Shown: positions 1 through 6,002 of the stretch, one piece after another
Layout of the letters: each line of letters starts with the position of its first letter
Numbering within the stretch: position 1 is the stretch's first letter
Source of the DNA: an uncultured bacterium
GTDB lineage: Bacteria; Actinomycetota; Coriobacteriia; Coriobacteriales; Coriobacteriaceae
NCBI GenBank assembly: GCA_905215765.1
Contig: CAJMRP010000113.1
Location: 1-6,263, forward strand
DNA: 6,263 nucleotides
Reading direction: 5' to 3'
Translations under genes and position numbers: made by a program
Notes under the pieces: model-generated
Database searches by the model: none
What the model was told of the DNA's origin: nothing
What the model saw: the letters and a program-made list of their open reading frames with translations, nothing else

Positions 1-54
1 CTGGTGATCTCCGCCTTGAGAGGGCGGCGTCCTAAACCGCTAGACGAACGGGCC
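1..54 (-). tRNA. tRNA-Glu (anticodon CTC), 5' part, cut by the window edge
   Basis: On the minus strand the sequence folds as the first two thirds of a tRNA. It has a seven-base acceptor strand GGCCCGT starting at 54, TC at positions 8-9, a D-arm bounded by GTC and GAC, and an anticodon stem CCGCC/GGCGG (23-27 with 11-15). The loop CTCTCAA places anticodon CTC at 18-20, which reads the GAG codon for glutamate. The D-arm and anticodon stem closely resemble E. coli tRNA-Glu as I recall it. The last visible bases, ACCAG, would be the 5' side of the T-stem. The T-loop, the acceptor 3' strand and any encoded CCA lie outside the window. Confidence 0.93.
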
Positions 55-85
55 ACATGACATCTGCACTGCCGTGCTGCGAGGA

Positions 86-117
86 AATATATTACGGGAC
101 AAAAAACGTCAGCGCAA
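86..117 (-). promoter_or_regulatory. possible promoter of the tRNA-Glu gene
   Basis: The stretch between cca and the tRNA is AT-rich compared with its surroundings. On the minus strand a TTGCGC (112-117) lies 17 bases upstream of TAATAT (89-94). Overlapping alternatives are CTGACG (107-112) and TATATT (86-91) with a 15-base spacer. Transcription would start near 80, about 25 bases before the mature tRNA 5' end, which fits a short leader removed by RNase P. No version matches the consensus well, so the assignment rests mainly on position and base composition. Confidence 0.35.
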
Positions 118-132
118 GAAGAAATTCCAAAT

Positions 133-151
133 TGCCGAAAAATTGTCGGCA
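133..151 (-). terminator. weak terminator-like hairpin after cca
   Basis: A perfect 6-bp stem, TGCCGA/TCGGCA (133-138 with 146-151), has a 7-base loop and sits about 30 bases past the cca stop codon. On the minus strand it is followed by ATTTGG rather than a clean T-run, so termination would be inefficient or need a factor. It could instead be a transcript 3'-end stabiliser. The position is right for cca, but the structure is modest. Confidence 0.35.
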
Positions 152-181
152 GGTTATGGAACACGCAGGTAAACTTGGTAG

Positions 182-1576
182 CTAATTCAAGTTGAGATGG
201 AGCAAAAGAGCTTCGCGCTCGTTGGGAATGTTGTCTTCGATCACGGCGTCGAGGGCGGAGTTGAGAAGCTGACCCAGTTCCGGCCCGGGCTTGACTCCGG
301 CACGGATCAGGTCGCCGCCGTTGATGGCGAGCATCTTGAGCGTATAGGGCTCCCCTGCCTTCAGCAGCTCGTGCGCCATCGCACGCATCTCCTCAATCGT
401 CTCAACGTAATAGAAGCACGACGGGGCCTTGCCGAGCGTGTCAGCACGCTTAAGGTCCATGAGCTCGTCAATCAGACGGGCCGTGTCGACGCCCTCGCCA
501 GAAAGCGCACACATCATATTGAGCAGGCAGGATCGCTCGGGACGCAGCGGCTTATCGTGGTATTTGATCAGCAGGCACACATCGCGCACCAAATCGTGCG
601 AGAGTGCCAGGCGATCCATGATGACACGCGCCTTCTTGGCGCCGAGCTCGGGATGACCGTAAAAGTGGCCGCTGCCGGCGTGATCGACCGTAAAGCAATC
701 AGGCTTGGAGACGTCGTGCAAAAAAGCCGCCCACATAAGGCTCGTTGAGGGCGCGACGCCGTCGCACAGCGCCAGCTCCCCTGCCACTGTCAGCACCCGG
801 GCGATATGCTCGTAGACGTTAAACGCATGGTAGACACTTCGCTGATCAAACCCGCGACCCGCTGCCAACTCGGGCACAGCGGCGCAGATGAGCTCAGGGT
901 AGCGCAACATGGCGTCTCCCCCGTGACCGGTCGAAAGAATGCCCTCGAGCTCAATACCCACACGCTCGCGCGCTACGGCATCGAGCAGCGGCGCGCACTC
1001 GGCAAGCGCACGCTTGGTCTCGGGCTCAATCATAAAGTCCAGGCGGCAGGCAAAGCGCACCGCGCGCAGCATGCGCAGGGCGTCCTCGTTAAAGCGACGC
1101 TTGGAATCGCCGACAGCGCGAATCAGCTTGCGATCCAGATCACCCTGGCCGTCGTAGCGGTCGACAAGCCCGCGCTCGGGATGCCAGGCCATGGCGTTGA
1201 CGGTAAAGTCGCGGCGGGCCAGATCGTCCTCGAGCGAGGCGGCACGCTCGACACTCTGAGGATGGCGCCCATCGGTGTAAAAGCCATCCAGGCGGTACGT
1301 GGTGACCTCGATACGCTCGCCATCGGAAATAGCCGTGATTCCGCCAAATTTAATGCCCGACTCCACGACCGCGATATCAGCGGCCTCGAGCGCCGCCTTG
1401 GACTCCTGCCACAGGCCGCTACAGCACATATCAACATCGTGGCTGGGGCATCCCATCAGGGCGTCGCGCACCCAACCGCCAACGTACCAAGCCTCAAGAC
1501 CAGCCGCCTCAAGCGCGCGCAGGACGCGCAGGGAGGCATCGGACGGTTGCGTACCGTTGAGAGAAACATTGCACAT
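182..1576 (-). CDS. cca: CCA tRNA nucleotidyltransferase with HD domain
   Basis: This cytoplasmic class II nucleotidyltransferase adds or repairs the CCA 3' end of tRNAs from CTP and ATP without a nucleic-acid template. Using the 464-residue reading, the head domain carries GGWVRD (33-38) and the metal-binding aspartates D47 and D49 in HDVDMC. The ribose-recognition motif RRDFTVNA is at 121-128. The EDALR motif (E164, D165, R168) matches the amino-acid template that selects C and A. A C-terminal HD hydrolase-type domain shows HD at 287-288, as in many bacterial CCA enzymes. The length is normal and no key residue is missing. I chose the ATG at 1576 because AGGAGG lies 8 bases upstream; an in-frame GTG at 1594 would place that ribosome site inside the gene. 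A terminator separates it from the upstream kinase, and I see no convincing promoter in the 135 bases between. A tRNA-Glu gene follows. A poly(A) polymerase is a relative, but less likely outside Proteobacteria. Confidence 0.95.
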   Translation of the reverse strand: MCNVSLNGTQPSDASLRVLRALEAAGLEAWYVGGWVRDALMGCPSHDVDMCCSGLWQESKAALEAADIAVVESGIKFGGITAISDGERIEVTTYRLDGFYTDGRHPQSVERAASLEDDLARRDFTVNAMAWHPERGLVDRYDGQGDLDRKLIRAVGDSKRRFNEDALRMLRAVRFACRLDFMIEPETKRALAECAPLLDAVARERVGIELEGILSTGHGGDAMLRYPELICAAVPELAAGRGFDQRSVYHAFNVYEHIARVLTVAGELALCDGVAPSTSLMWAAFLHDVSKPDCFTVDHAGSGHFYGHPELGAKKARVIMDRLALSHDLVRDVCLLIKYHDKPLRPERSCLLNMMCALSGEGVDTARLIDELMDLKRADTLGKAPSCFYYVETIEEMRAMAHELLKAGEPYTLKMLAINGGDLIRAGVKPGPELGQLLNSALDAVIEDNIPNEREALLLHLNLN

Positions 1577-1584
1577 GCCTATGG

Positions 1585-1590
1585 CCTCCT
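1585..1590 (-). promoter_or_regulatory. ribosome-binding site that decides the cca start
   Basis: A perfect AGGAGG on the minus strand sits 8 bases before the ATG at 1576. It lies inside the longer reading that begins with GTG at 1594, so the shorter protein is the likely one. Confidence 0.8.
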
Positions 1591-1711
1591 GCACTTGCGA
1601 GCGTTAATCGATGGTTCTCAAGAAGTCTAACAAGAAACGAGAAAGCGCGCACACGCAATCGCGTCGTCGATTCGATAAAACGAGACAGCAAACGCCACAT
1701 ACGTTCAGCGC

Positions 1712-1749
1712 ACAAAAAACACCCGCCTTGGTAATCCAAAGCGGGTGTT
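1712..1749 (-). terminator. strong intrinsic terminator after the distal PfkB kinase
   Basis: On the minus strand AACACCCGC (1741-1749) pairs perfectly with GCGGGTGTT (1718-1726). The inner bases TTTGG/CCAAG extend the stem to 14 bp with one G-U pair around an ATTA loop. A T-run (complement of 1714-1719) follows at once. The stem begins 22 bases past the kinase stop codon. It should end that transcript and insulate cca. Confidence 0.92.
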
Positions 1750-1771
1750 CGGCAACGATGTATCGATGCTG

Positions 1772-2704
1772 CTAGCAGACCTGGCGAACCTCGATGTGCT
1801 TCTTATATTCGTCCACCTTGGCAAAATCGCCCAGACCGGGGCACTCGACCACGTTGGCGCCGGTGGCCATCGAAAGACGCAAAGCATCCTCAACACGCTC
1901 GGGGGCGTCGTGCCACACGGACAGGAAGGCAGCGAGCGAGGAATCGCCGGCACACACCGTCGACAGCAGCTTGACGTCGAAGGTGCGGTTGGCAAACCAG
2001 ATGTGCTCGCCGTTGGAGAAGTAAGCACCGGCGCCACCGAGGGTCAGCAGCACGTTCTTGGCGCCCTTGGCATGCAGCTCGGCCATAGCGCCCTTGACGG
2101 ACTCATCGTCGCCACCGCTCACCTTGATGCCAAAGATGTCGAGCAGCTCGTCGTCATTGGGCTTGATCAGCAGCGGCTCCATGGCAATGAGGTCTGCCAG
2201 CTGATGGCTCGAGATATCGAGCACGAACTCGGCCCCCTTGGCCTTTACACGGCGCAGGACCTCGGCCAAGAAGCCCTCGGAAGTGTTAGGAGGCAGCGAG
2301 CCGCTAATGACCAGGCAGGTCATGTCATCGAGCGAATCGATAAGCTCAAACATCTCCTGCTCGTTGGCCTCGTTGATGGCGGCACCGGCGTTGACCATGT
2401 TGTACTCGGTGTCGGGGCCGGCATTGAGGAACACGTTGACGCGCGTGATGCCGTCGGTCCACACGGGCTTGACGGGCACGCCCAGGGCCTCGGCGCCCTT
2501 GACGATAAACTCGCCCGAGAAGCCAGCGAAGAAGCCCAGAATCGTGGTGTCGACACCGTAGTGATCGAGAGTGAACGAGACGTTAAGACCCTTGCCGTTG
2601 GGCGTGTAGACCGCGTTGCGGGTACGCGTGACAGTGTTGGCAGCAAGGCCGTCGCAGGCGATGTTGTAGTCAATGGCGGGATTTGCAGTGAGCGTGTAAA
2701 TCAT
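1772..2704 (-). CDS. PfkB-family sugar-phosphate kinase, 1-phosphofructokinase/LacC type (distal paralogue)
   Basis: This is a 310-residue ribokinase-fold kinase, the normal length for the 1-phosphofructokinase and tagatose-6-phosphate kinase group. Such enzymes use ATP to phosphorylate a ketohexose phosphate in the cytoplasm, for example fructose-1-phosphate to fructose-1,6-bisphosphate. Visible landmarks are the N-terminal TLTANPAID, the glycine motif NGKGLN (36-41), SGSLPP (134-139), LLIKPN (178-183) and the C-terminal signature VCAGD (250-254) with the catalytic aspartate D254. The family's usual GAGD reads CAGD here. The RxNxK pattern I recall from FruK reads RVNVF, so the substrate is less certain than the family. 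It is roughly half identical to the kinase at 2891-3823. The start is the ATG at 2704, with AAAGGAA 5 bases upstream; the in-frame GTG at 2719 is less likely. It has its own promoter candidate and terminator, so it appears monocistronic. Confidence 0.88.
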   Translation of the reverse strand: MIYTLTANPAIDYNIACDGLAANTVTRTRNAVYTPNGKGLNVSFTLDHYGVDTTILGFFAGFSGEFIVKGAEALGVPVKPVWTDGITRVNVFLNAGPDTEYNMVNAGAAINEANEQEMFELIDSLDDMTCLVISGSLPPNTSEGFLAEVLRRVKAKGAEFVLDISSHQLADLIAMEPLLIKPNDDELLDIFGIKVSGGDDESVKGAMAELHAKGAKNVLLTLGGAGAYFSNGEHIWFANRTFDVKLLSTVCAGDSSLAAFLSVWHDAPERVEDALRLSMATGANVVECPGLGDFAKVDEYKKHIEVRQVC

Positions 2705-2709
2705 GAATG

Positions 2710-2716
2710 TTCCTTT
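2710..2716 (-). promoter_or_regulatory. ribosome-binding site that decides the distal kinase start
   Basis: AAAGGAA on the minus strand ends 5 bases before the ATG at 2704 and overlaps the codons of the longer GTG-started reading. The protein then begins MIYTLTANPA, which aligns with the MFYTLTANPA start of its neighbour paralogue. Confidence 0.75.
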
Positions 2717-2738
2717 CACGAAGCAACGTGTTAATGAA

Positions 2739-2767
2739 AGTATATTCCACGCATCGGTAAAAGGCTA
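2739..2767 (-). promoter_or_regulatory. candidate promoter of the distal PfkB kinase
   Basis: On the minus strand TATACT (2739-2744) is a five-of-six match to the -10 consensus. A weak -35, TAGCCT (2762-2767), lies 17 bases upstream. Predicted transcription starts near 2732 and leaves a leader of about 28 bases. A terminator directly upstream (2831-2862) means the gene needs its own promoter, which supports this site. A short CACG/CGTG dyad at 2717-2730 lies in the leader but is too short to call an operator. Confidence 0.55.
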
Positions 2768-2830
2768 GGACAACTCGGTGAACGGTGTGGAAGCGATGAA
2801 GTACGGCGGGACACGTCTCCCCCATGGCGG

Positions 2831-2862
2831 AAAAAAGGCGCCCCGGCCGAAACCGGGGCGCC
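2831..2862 (-). terminator. strong intrinsic terminator after the ptsI-proximal PfkB kinase
   Basis: On the minus strand GGCGCCCCGG and CCGGGGCGCC (2853-2862 with 2837-2846) form a perfect 10-bp GC-rich stem with a 6-base loop. Six consecutive T residues follow (complement of 2831-2836). It lies 28 bases past the kinase stop codon and should end the ptsI-kinase transcript. Confidence 0.95.
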
Positions 2863-2890
2863 GCATGCGCACGAATATGTCGCGTTTCGA

Positions 2891-3823
2891 TTACTGACGA
2901 TCGAGCTTGCGGACAGCAACGCGCTTGCTGTACTCGTCGACGTGACCAAAGTCGCCAATGCCGACGGACTCGGCAACGTTAGCGCCGGTGGCCATAGCGA
3001 GCTTCATGGCCTCCTCGACGTTGTCGCGATCCCTGTACCACTTGTGCAGGAACGCAGCGAGGGTGCAATCGCCGGCGCAAACGGAAGAAACCAGCTTGAT
3101 GTTGAACTCACGCTTGGCGTACCAGATGTCCTCGCCGTTGGAGAAGTAAGCGTCGCCGCGGCTACCACGGGTGAGCAGCACGTTCTGAACGCCGGCGTCG
3201 TGAGCCATCTTCATGGCAACGCGGACCTCGTCGTCGGTGTCAACCGGCACGCCGAAGATGGCCTTCATCTCGTGATGGTTCGGCTTGATGAGCAGCGGCT
3301 TCTTGTGAGCGAGCTCCTTGAGCTTATCGGAGGACAGGTCCAGGACGACGTCGGCGCCACGGGCCTGAGCGTGCTCCATGACCTGAGCCAGGAAGTCAGG
3401 CGTAGCTTTGGGAGGCACGGAGCCGGAAACGATCAGGCACTCGAGATCGCCCGCGGTGTCCAGGATGTTGTAGAGCTCCTCCTGGTGCTGCGGCGTGATC
3501 GGAGCACCCGGGTTCAGGATGCCGTACTCGTGCTGGCCATCGTTGACGTAGGTGTTAATGCGCGTGATACCGTCGGTCCAGACCGGGCGGCAGAGGCAAC
3601 CCAGGTTCATGACCTCCTCGACGATGAACTTGCCCGTGAAGCCAGCGAAGAAGCCGAGCGCGACGGTGTCGACGCCCATCTTCTTAAAGGCGAAGGACAC
3701 GTCGAGGCCCTTGCCGTTAGCCGTGTAGCTGGCCGAGCCGGTGCGGACGTTCTCGTCGGGCTCGAGCGGAGAGCTCGAAACCGTCATGTCGACAGCCGGG
3801 TTAGCGGTTAGCGTGTAGAACAT
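2891..3823 (-). CDS. PfkB-family sugar-phosphate kinase, 1-phosphofructokinase/LacC type (ptsI-proximal paralogue)
   Basis: This 310-residue cytoplasmic kinase is a paralogue of the one at 1772-2704. The two are about half identical by eye, with the same length and almost no gaps. It shows TLTANPAVD at the N-terminus, NGKGLD (36-41), WTDGITRIN (82-90), SGSVPP (133-138), LLIKPN (177-182) and VCAGD (248-252) with catalytic D252. Two positions are unusual. The family asparagine that closes the GGKGxN motif is aspartate D41, and the signature GAGD reads CAGD. In ribokinase the equivalent asparagine contacts the sugar, so this copy may differ in substrate from its neighbour. The start ATG has AGGGGG 8 bases upstream. 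It lies 74 bases after ptsI with a hairpin but no promoter between, so it is probably co-transcribed with ptsI. Fructose-1-phosphate is the best substrate guess; tagatose-6-phosphate or another ketose phosphate is possible. Confidence 0.88.
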   Translation of the reverse strand: MFYTLTANPAVDMTVSSSPLEPDENVRTGSASYTANGKGLDVSFAFKKMGVDTVALGFFAGFTGKFIVEEVMNLGCLCRPVWTDGITRINTYVNDGQHEYGILNPGAPITPQHQEELYNILDTAGDLECLIVSGSVPPKATPDFLAQVMEHAQARGADVVLDLSSDKLKELAHKKPLLIKPNHHEMKAIFGVPVDTDDEVRVAMKMAHDAGVQNVLLTRGSRGDAYFSNGEDIWYAKREFNIKLVSSVCAGDCTLAAFLHKWYRDRDNVEEAMKLAMATGANVAESVGIGDFGHVDEYSKRVAVRKLDRQ

Positions 3824-3824
3824 T

Positions 3825-3880
3825 TACAGTACCCCCTGTATATGTGAGGGCCGCGTGGTCGGCCCATTCCAACCACGCGG
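3825..3880 (-). other. ptsI-kinase intergenic hairpins, with the kinase ribosome site in a small loop
   Basis: On the minus strand CCGCGTGGTTGG and CCGACCACGCGG (3869-3880 with 3851-3862) form a 12-bp stem with one G-U pair and a 6-base loop. No T-run follows on either strand, so it is not a standard terminator. GGGCCG/CGGCCC (3860-3865 with 3848-3853) gives a competing 6-bp hairpin that uses part of the same bases. Closer to the kinase gene, TACAG/CTGTA (3836-3840 with 3825-3829) is a perfect 5-bp stem that puts most of the AGGGGG ribosome site in its loop. The structures are plain in the sequence; a role in mRNA processing or translation control is inference. Confidence 0.65.
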
Positions 3881-3897
3881 TTACCTCTGATACCAAA

Positions 3898-5601
3898 TTA
3901 GCGAGCTGCGGACTCGAGCAGTGCCTTGACCTCGGCGGCGGTGTTGCAGGCGAGCGCCTTCTCAGCGAGCTCGTCGCACTCGGCCTTGGTCCACTGGCTG
4001 ATGGTCTTGCGGGCGCGCAGGATCGACGGAGCGCTCATCGAGAACTCCTCCAGGCCCCAGCTGATCAGCAGCGGCTCGAGCAGCGGATCGGCAGCGGCCT
4101 CGCCGCACATACCGACCATGATGCCGGCCTTCACGCCGCTCTCGATGATGTTCTTGAGCGAGCGGAGCACGGCGGGATAGTACACCTGGTACAGGTTGGA
4201 GATGGTGTCGTTGCCACGGTCGGCGCACATGGTGTAGCCGATCAGGTCGTTGGTGCCGATGGAGAAGAAGTCGACGACCTCGGCAAGACGGTCTGCGAGC
4301 AGCGAAGCGGCGGGCGTCTCGACCATAATGCCGACCTCGATGTTCTCGTTGAACTTTCGACCCTCTTCGGTCAGCTCGGCCTTGCACTGCTCGACGAGCT
4401 CCTTGACAGCCAAGACCTCCTCGACGCAAGTGACGAGCGGGATCATGATCTTGACGTCACCGAAGGCGCTAGCGCGCAGCAGAGCGCGGAGCTGGACCTT
4501 GTACTGGTCGGGATTGGCCAGGCAGTAACGCACGGCGCGGAAGCCCATGAAGGGGTTGTCTTCCTTGACCATATGCAGATACGGAATCTCCTTGTCGCCA
4601 CCCACATCGAGCGTGCGGATGATGACCGGAGCACCCTTGAGCGCGCTGGCGACCTTACGGTAGGCGTTGAACTGCTCCTCCTCGGAAGGAAGCTCAGCAG
4701 AGTCCATGAACAGGAACTCGGAGCGGAACAGACCGATAGCCTCGGCGTCGTGATCGAGCGCGTTGGGCACGTCATCGGGGTTACCGATGTTGCAGGCGAT
4801 GATCTTCTTGATGCCATCGGCAGTCACGGACGGCTTGCCACGGAAGGCCTCGAGGGCTGCCTTCTCGGCAGCGAAGGCCTCGGCCTTGGCGGTGTAGGCA
4901 GTGAGCGTCTCCTCGTCGGGATCGGCCTCAACGATACCCTTGCCACCGTCGACGACAACGGTCATACCGTTGCGCAGCGCGGTGCAGCTATTGGAAACCG
5001 AAAGGACAGCCGGGATCTCGAGGGCGCGCGCAATAATCGCGGAGTGCGACGTGCGGCCACCGGTCTCGGTGACGATACCGGCAACGTGGGCCTTATCGAT
5101 CGTGGCGGTCATGGACGGCGTGAGGTCGTGCACGACAACGACGGTGTTCTCAGGCAGGACGGAGAGGTCGACGACCTCCTTGCCCAGCAGCTCGGCCAGA
5201 ATACCGGTGCGGATGTCGGCGATGTCGGCCGCGCGCAGACGGAACATCTCGTCGTCCATGGACAGGAACATGTTCTCGAACATGGTCGAGGTGTCCATGA
5301 GCGCCTGCTCGGCGCAGGTACCGCCGTCAATGGCGGCGTTGATGGCGTCAGTCATGCCCGGGTCCTGAGCCAGGACAATGTGTCCGCTCATGATCTCGGC
5401 CTCGGCCTCGCCCACCGTCTCCTTCATATGGTCGGCCTGAGCCTGGGTCTTCTCGCAGAAGACCGAAAGAGCGGACTGATAGCGCTCCTTCTCTGCTGCC
5501 GAATCAGCAACCTCGTGCGGCTCAAACGTCAAGTCGGGATCGACGGCAACCATGACGGTGCCGATACCGATGCCCTCGGAAGCGTTGACTCCCTGATACA
5601 T
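3898..5601 (-). CDS. ptsI: Phosphoenolpyruvate-protein phosphotransferase (PTS Enzyme I)
   Basis: Enzyme I is the cytoplasmic first step of the sugar phosphotransferase system: it autophosphorylates from phosphoenolpyruvate and passes the phosphate to HPr. The 567-residue reading is close to the family length. The N-terminal domain opens YQGVNASEGIGIG and carries the phosphohistidine motif GGRTSHSAI with H186. The C-terminal barrel shows GLFRSEFLFM (R293), IRTLDVGGDK (R329), MVETPAA (E428), IGTNDL (N451, D452), DRGN (R462) and MCGE (C499). Each sits exactly three residues below its E. coli counterpart, so the active site looks complete. After IGTNDL the usual TQ is IG. I chose the ATG at 5601 because AGAGG lies 7 bases upstream and the protein then starts as family members do; in-frame ATG (5607) and TTG (5655) codons lie upstream. 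It is downstream of ptsH and upstream of a sugar kinase gene on the same strand. Confidence 0.97.
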   Translation of the reverse strand: MYQGVNASEGIGIGTVMVAVDPDLTFEPHEVADSAAEKERYQSALSVFCEKTQAQADHMKETVGEAEAEIMSGHIVLAQDPGMTDAINAAIDGGTCAEQALMDTSTMFENMFLSMDDEMFRLRAADIADIRTGILAELLGKEVVDLSVLPENTVVVVHDLTPSMTATIDKAHVAGIVTETGGRTSHSAIIARALEIPAVLSVSNSCTALRNGMTVVVDGGKGIVEADPDEETLTAYTAKAEAFAAEKAALEAFRGKPSVTADGIKKIIACNIGNPDDVPNALDHDAEAIGLFRSEFLFMDSAELPSEEEQFNAYRKVASALKGAPVIIRTLDVGGDKEIPYLHMVKEDNPFMGFRAVRYCLANPDQYKVQLRALLRASAFGDVKIMIPLVTCVEEVLAVKELVEQCKAELTEEGRKFNENIEVGIMVETPAASLLADRLAEVVDFFSIGTNDLIGYTMCADRGNDTISNLYQVYYPAVLRSLKNIIESGVKAGIMVGMCGEAAADPLLEPLLISWGLEEFSMSAPSILRARKTISQWTKAECDELAEKALACNTAAEVKALLESAAR

Positions 5602-5608
5602 TCCCATT

Positions 5609-5613
5609 CCTCT
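5609..5613 (-). promoter_or_regulatory. ribosome-binding site that decides the ptsI start
   Basis: AGAGG, within a longer GGAGAGAGG purine run on the minus strand, ends 7 bases before the ATG at 5601. The closer ATG at 5607 would leave only one base of spacing, and the TTG at 5655 lies near the hairpin T-run. Confidence 0.7.
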
Positions 5614-5618
5614 CTCCG

Positions 5619-5654
5619 TGTCATGTGATAAAGCGTTTTGCCATATCCATGACA
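5619..5654. repeat. 7-bp inverted repeat spanning the possible ptsI promoter
   Basis: TGTCATG (5619-5625) and CATGACA (5648-5654) are perfect inverted copies 22 bases apart. One overlaps the -35-like hexamer and the other the predicted transcription start. The same heptamer occurs in the ptsH leader dyad. An operator is possible, but this could be chance. Confidence 0.4.
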
Positions 5655-5655
5655 A
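5627..5655 (-). promoter_or_regulatory. possible internal promoter for ptsI
   Basis: On the minus strand TTGTCA (5650-5655) is a five-of-six match to the -35 consensus. TTTATC (5627-5632), a poor -10, follows after 17 bases. Transcription would begin near 5620, giving a short leader of about 20 bases. The site lies just after the ptsH-ptsI hairpin. It would let ptsI be made when that hairpin stops read-through, but the weak -10 keeps this tentative. Confidence 0.35.
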
Positions 5656-5689
5656 AAGAGCGCAGTTACCTTACAACAGGTCACTGCGC
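5652..5689 (-). terminator. ptsH-ptsI intergenic hairpin with short T-run, likely a partial terminator
   Basis: On the minus strand GCGCAGT (5683-5689) pairs with ACTGCGC (5660-5666). After a G-A mismatch, ACCT/AGGT adds four more pairs around a 6-base loop. TCTTTTG follows, a short broken T-run. The stem starts 45 bases past the ptsH stop and about 60 bases before the ptsI start. The structure fits leaky termination that would yield more ptsH than ptsI mRNA. That role is inferred. Confidence 0.65.
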
Positions 5690-5734
5690 CCCCAAATATG
5701 AACTTAGTTGTTCAACATGCGACCCGTTTGAGTT

Positions 5735-5998
5735 CTACTCGCCAAGACCGCTCTTGATGAGCTCGATGGCAGCAGCCAGAGCCTCGGCCTCGTCAGCGCC
5801 GTCGCACTTTACCTCGACCTCGGTGCCGCAGGGGATACCAGCAGCCATGAGGGCCATCGGGGACTTGCCGTTGACCTCCTTCTCGGGGGTGACGACCGTC
5901 ACGTCACAGGCGTACTTGCCCATGGTGGAGGCGAACAGACCAGCCGGACGCATGTGCAGACCCTGAGGATTAACGAGGGTAGCCTTCTCAGAAACCAT
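5735..5998 (-). CDS. ptsH: Phosphocarrier protein HPr
   Basis: HPr is the small cytoplasmic carrier that takes phosphate from Enzyme I and delivers it to the sugar-specific Enzyme IIA domains. The 87-residue protein has the active-site motif GLHMRPAG with H15 and R17, at the classical positions. Ser46 is present in VNGKSPMAL, the region that HPr kinase phosphorylates in Firmicutes, but residue 47 is proline where KSIM is common. Nothing in the window suggests an HPr kinase. The start ATG has AAGGAG 6 bases upstream, and the length matches the family. ptsI follows after 133 bases containing a partial terminator. The upstream leader can pair with the ribosome site, a possible translational control. 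Confidence 0.97.
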   Translation of the reverse strand: MVSEKATLVNPQGLHMRPAGLFASTMGKYACDVTVVTPEKEVNGKSPMALMAAGIPCGTEVEVKCDGADEAEALAAAIELIKSGLGE

Positions 5999-6002
5999 AG
6001 TT

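Noticed and set aside
806..1630. A 274-codon plus-strand frame opposite cca
   Set aside because: Antisense shadow; the minus strand encodes all the conserved CCA-enzyme motifs and has a perfect ribosome site.
1577..1711. A promoter for cca between the terminator and the gene
   Set aside because: The best candidates, such as TAGACT and TTTTAT on the minus strand, lack a suitable -35. A promoter must exist if the terminator is efficient, but I cannot place it.
2717..2730. CACG/CGTG dyad in the distal kinase leader as an operator
   Set aside because: The arms are only 4 bp, which is expected by chance, and no second copy was found near the other genes.
1745..2734. A 329-codon plus-strand frame opposite the distal kinase
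   Set aside because: Antisense shadow with no family resemblance. It also starts within the terminator hairpin of the real gene.
2942..3811. A 289-codon plus-strand frame opposite the proximal kinase
   Set aside because: Antisense shadow with composition like the other shadows; the minus-strand frame carries all the PfkB motifs.
3844..5628. A 594-codon open frame on the plus strand covering all of ptsI
   Set aside because: It is the antisense shadow of a strongly supported Enzyme I gene. Its product shows no recognisable domain and is rich in biased Gly, Val, Asp and Leu runs, as expected from GC-rich reverse reading.
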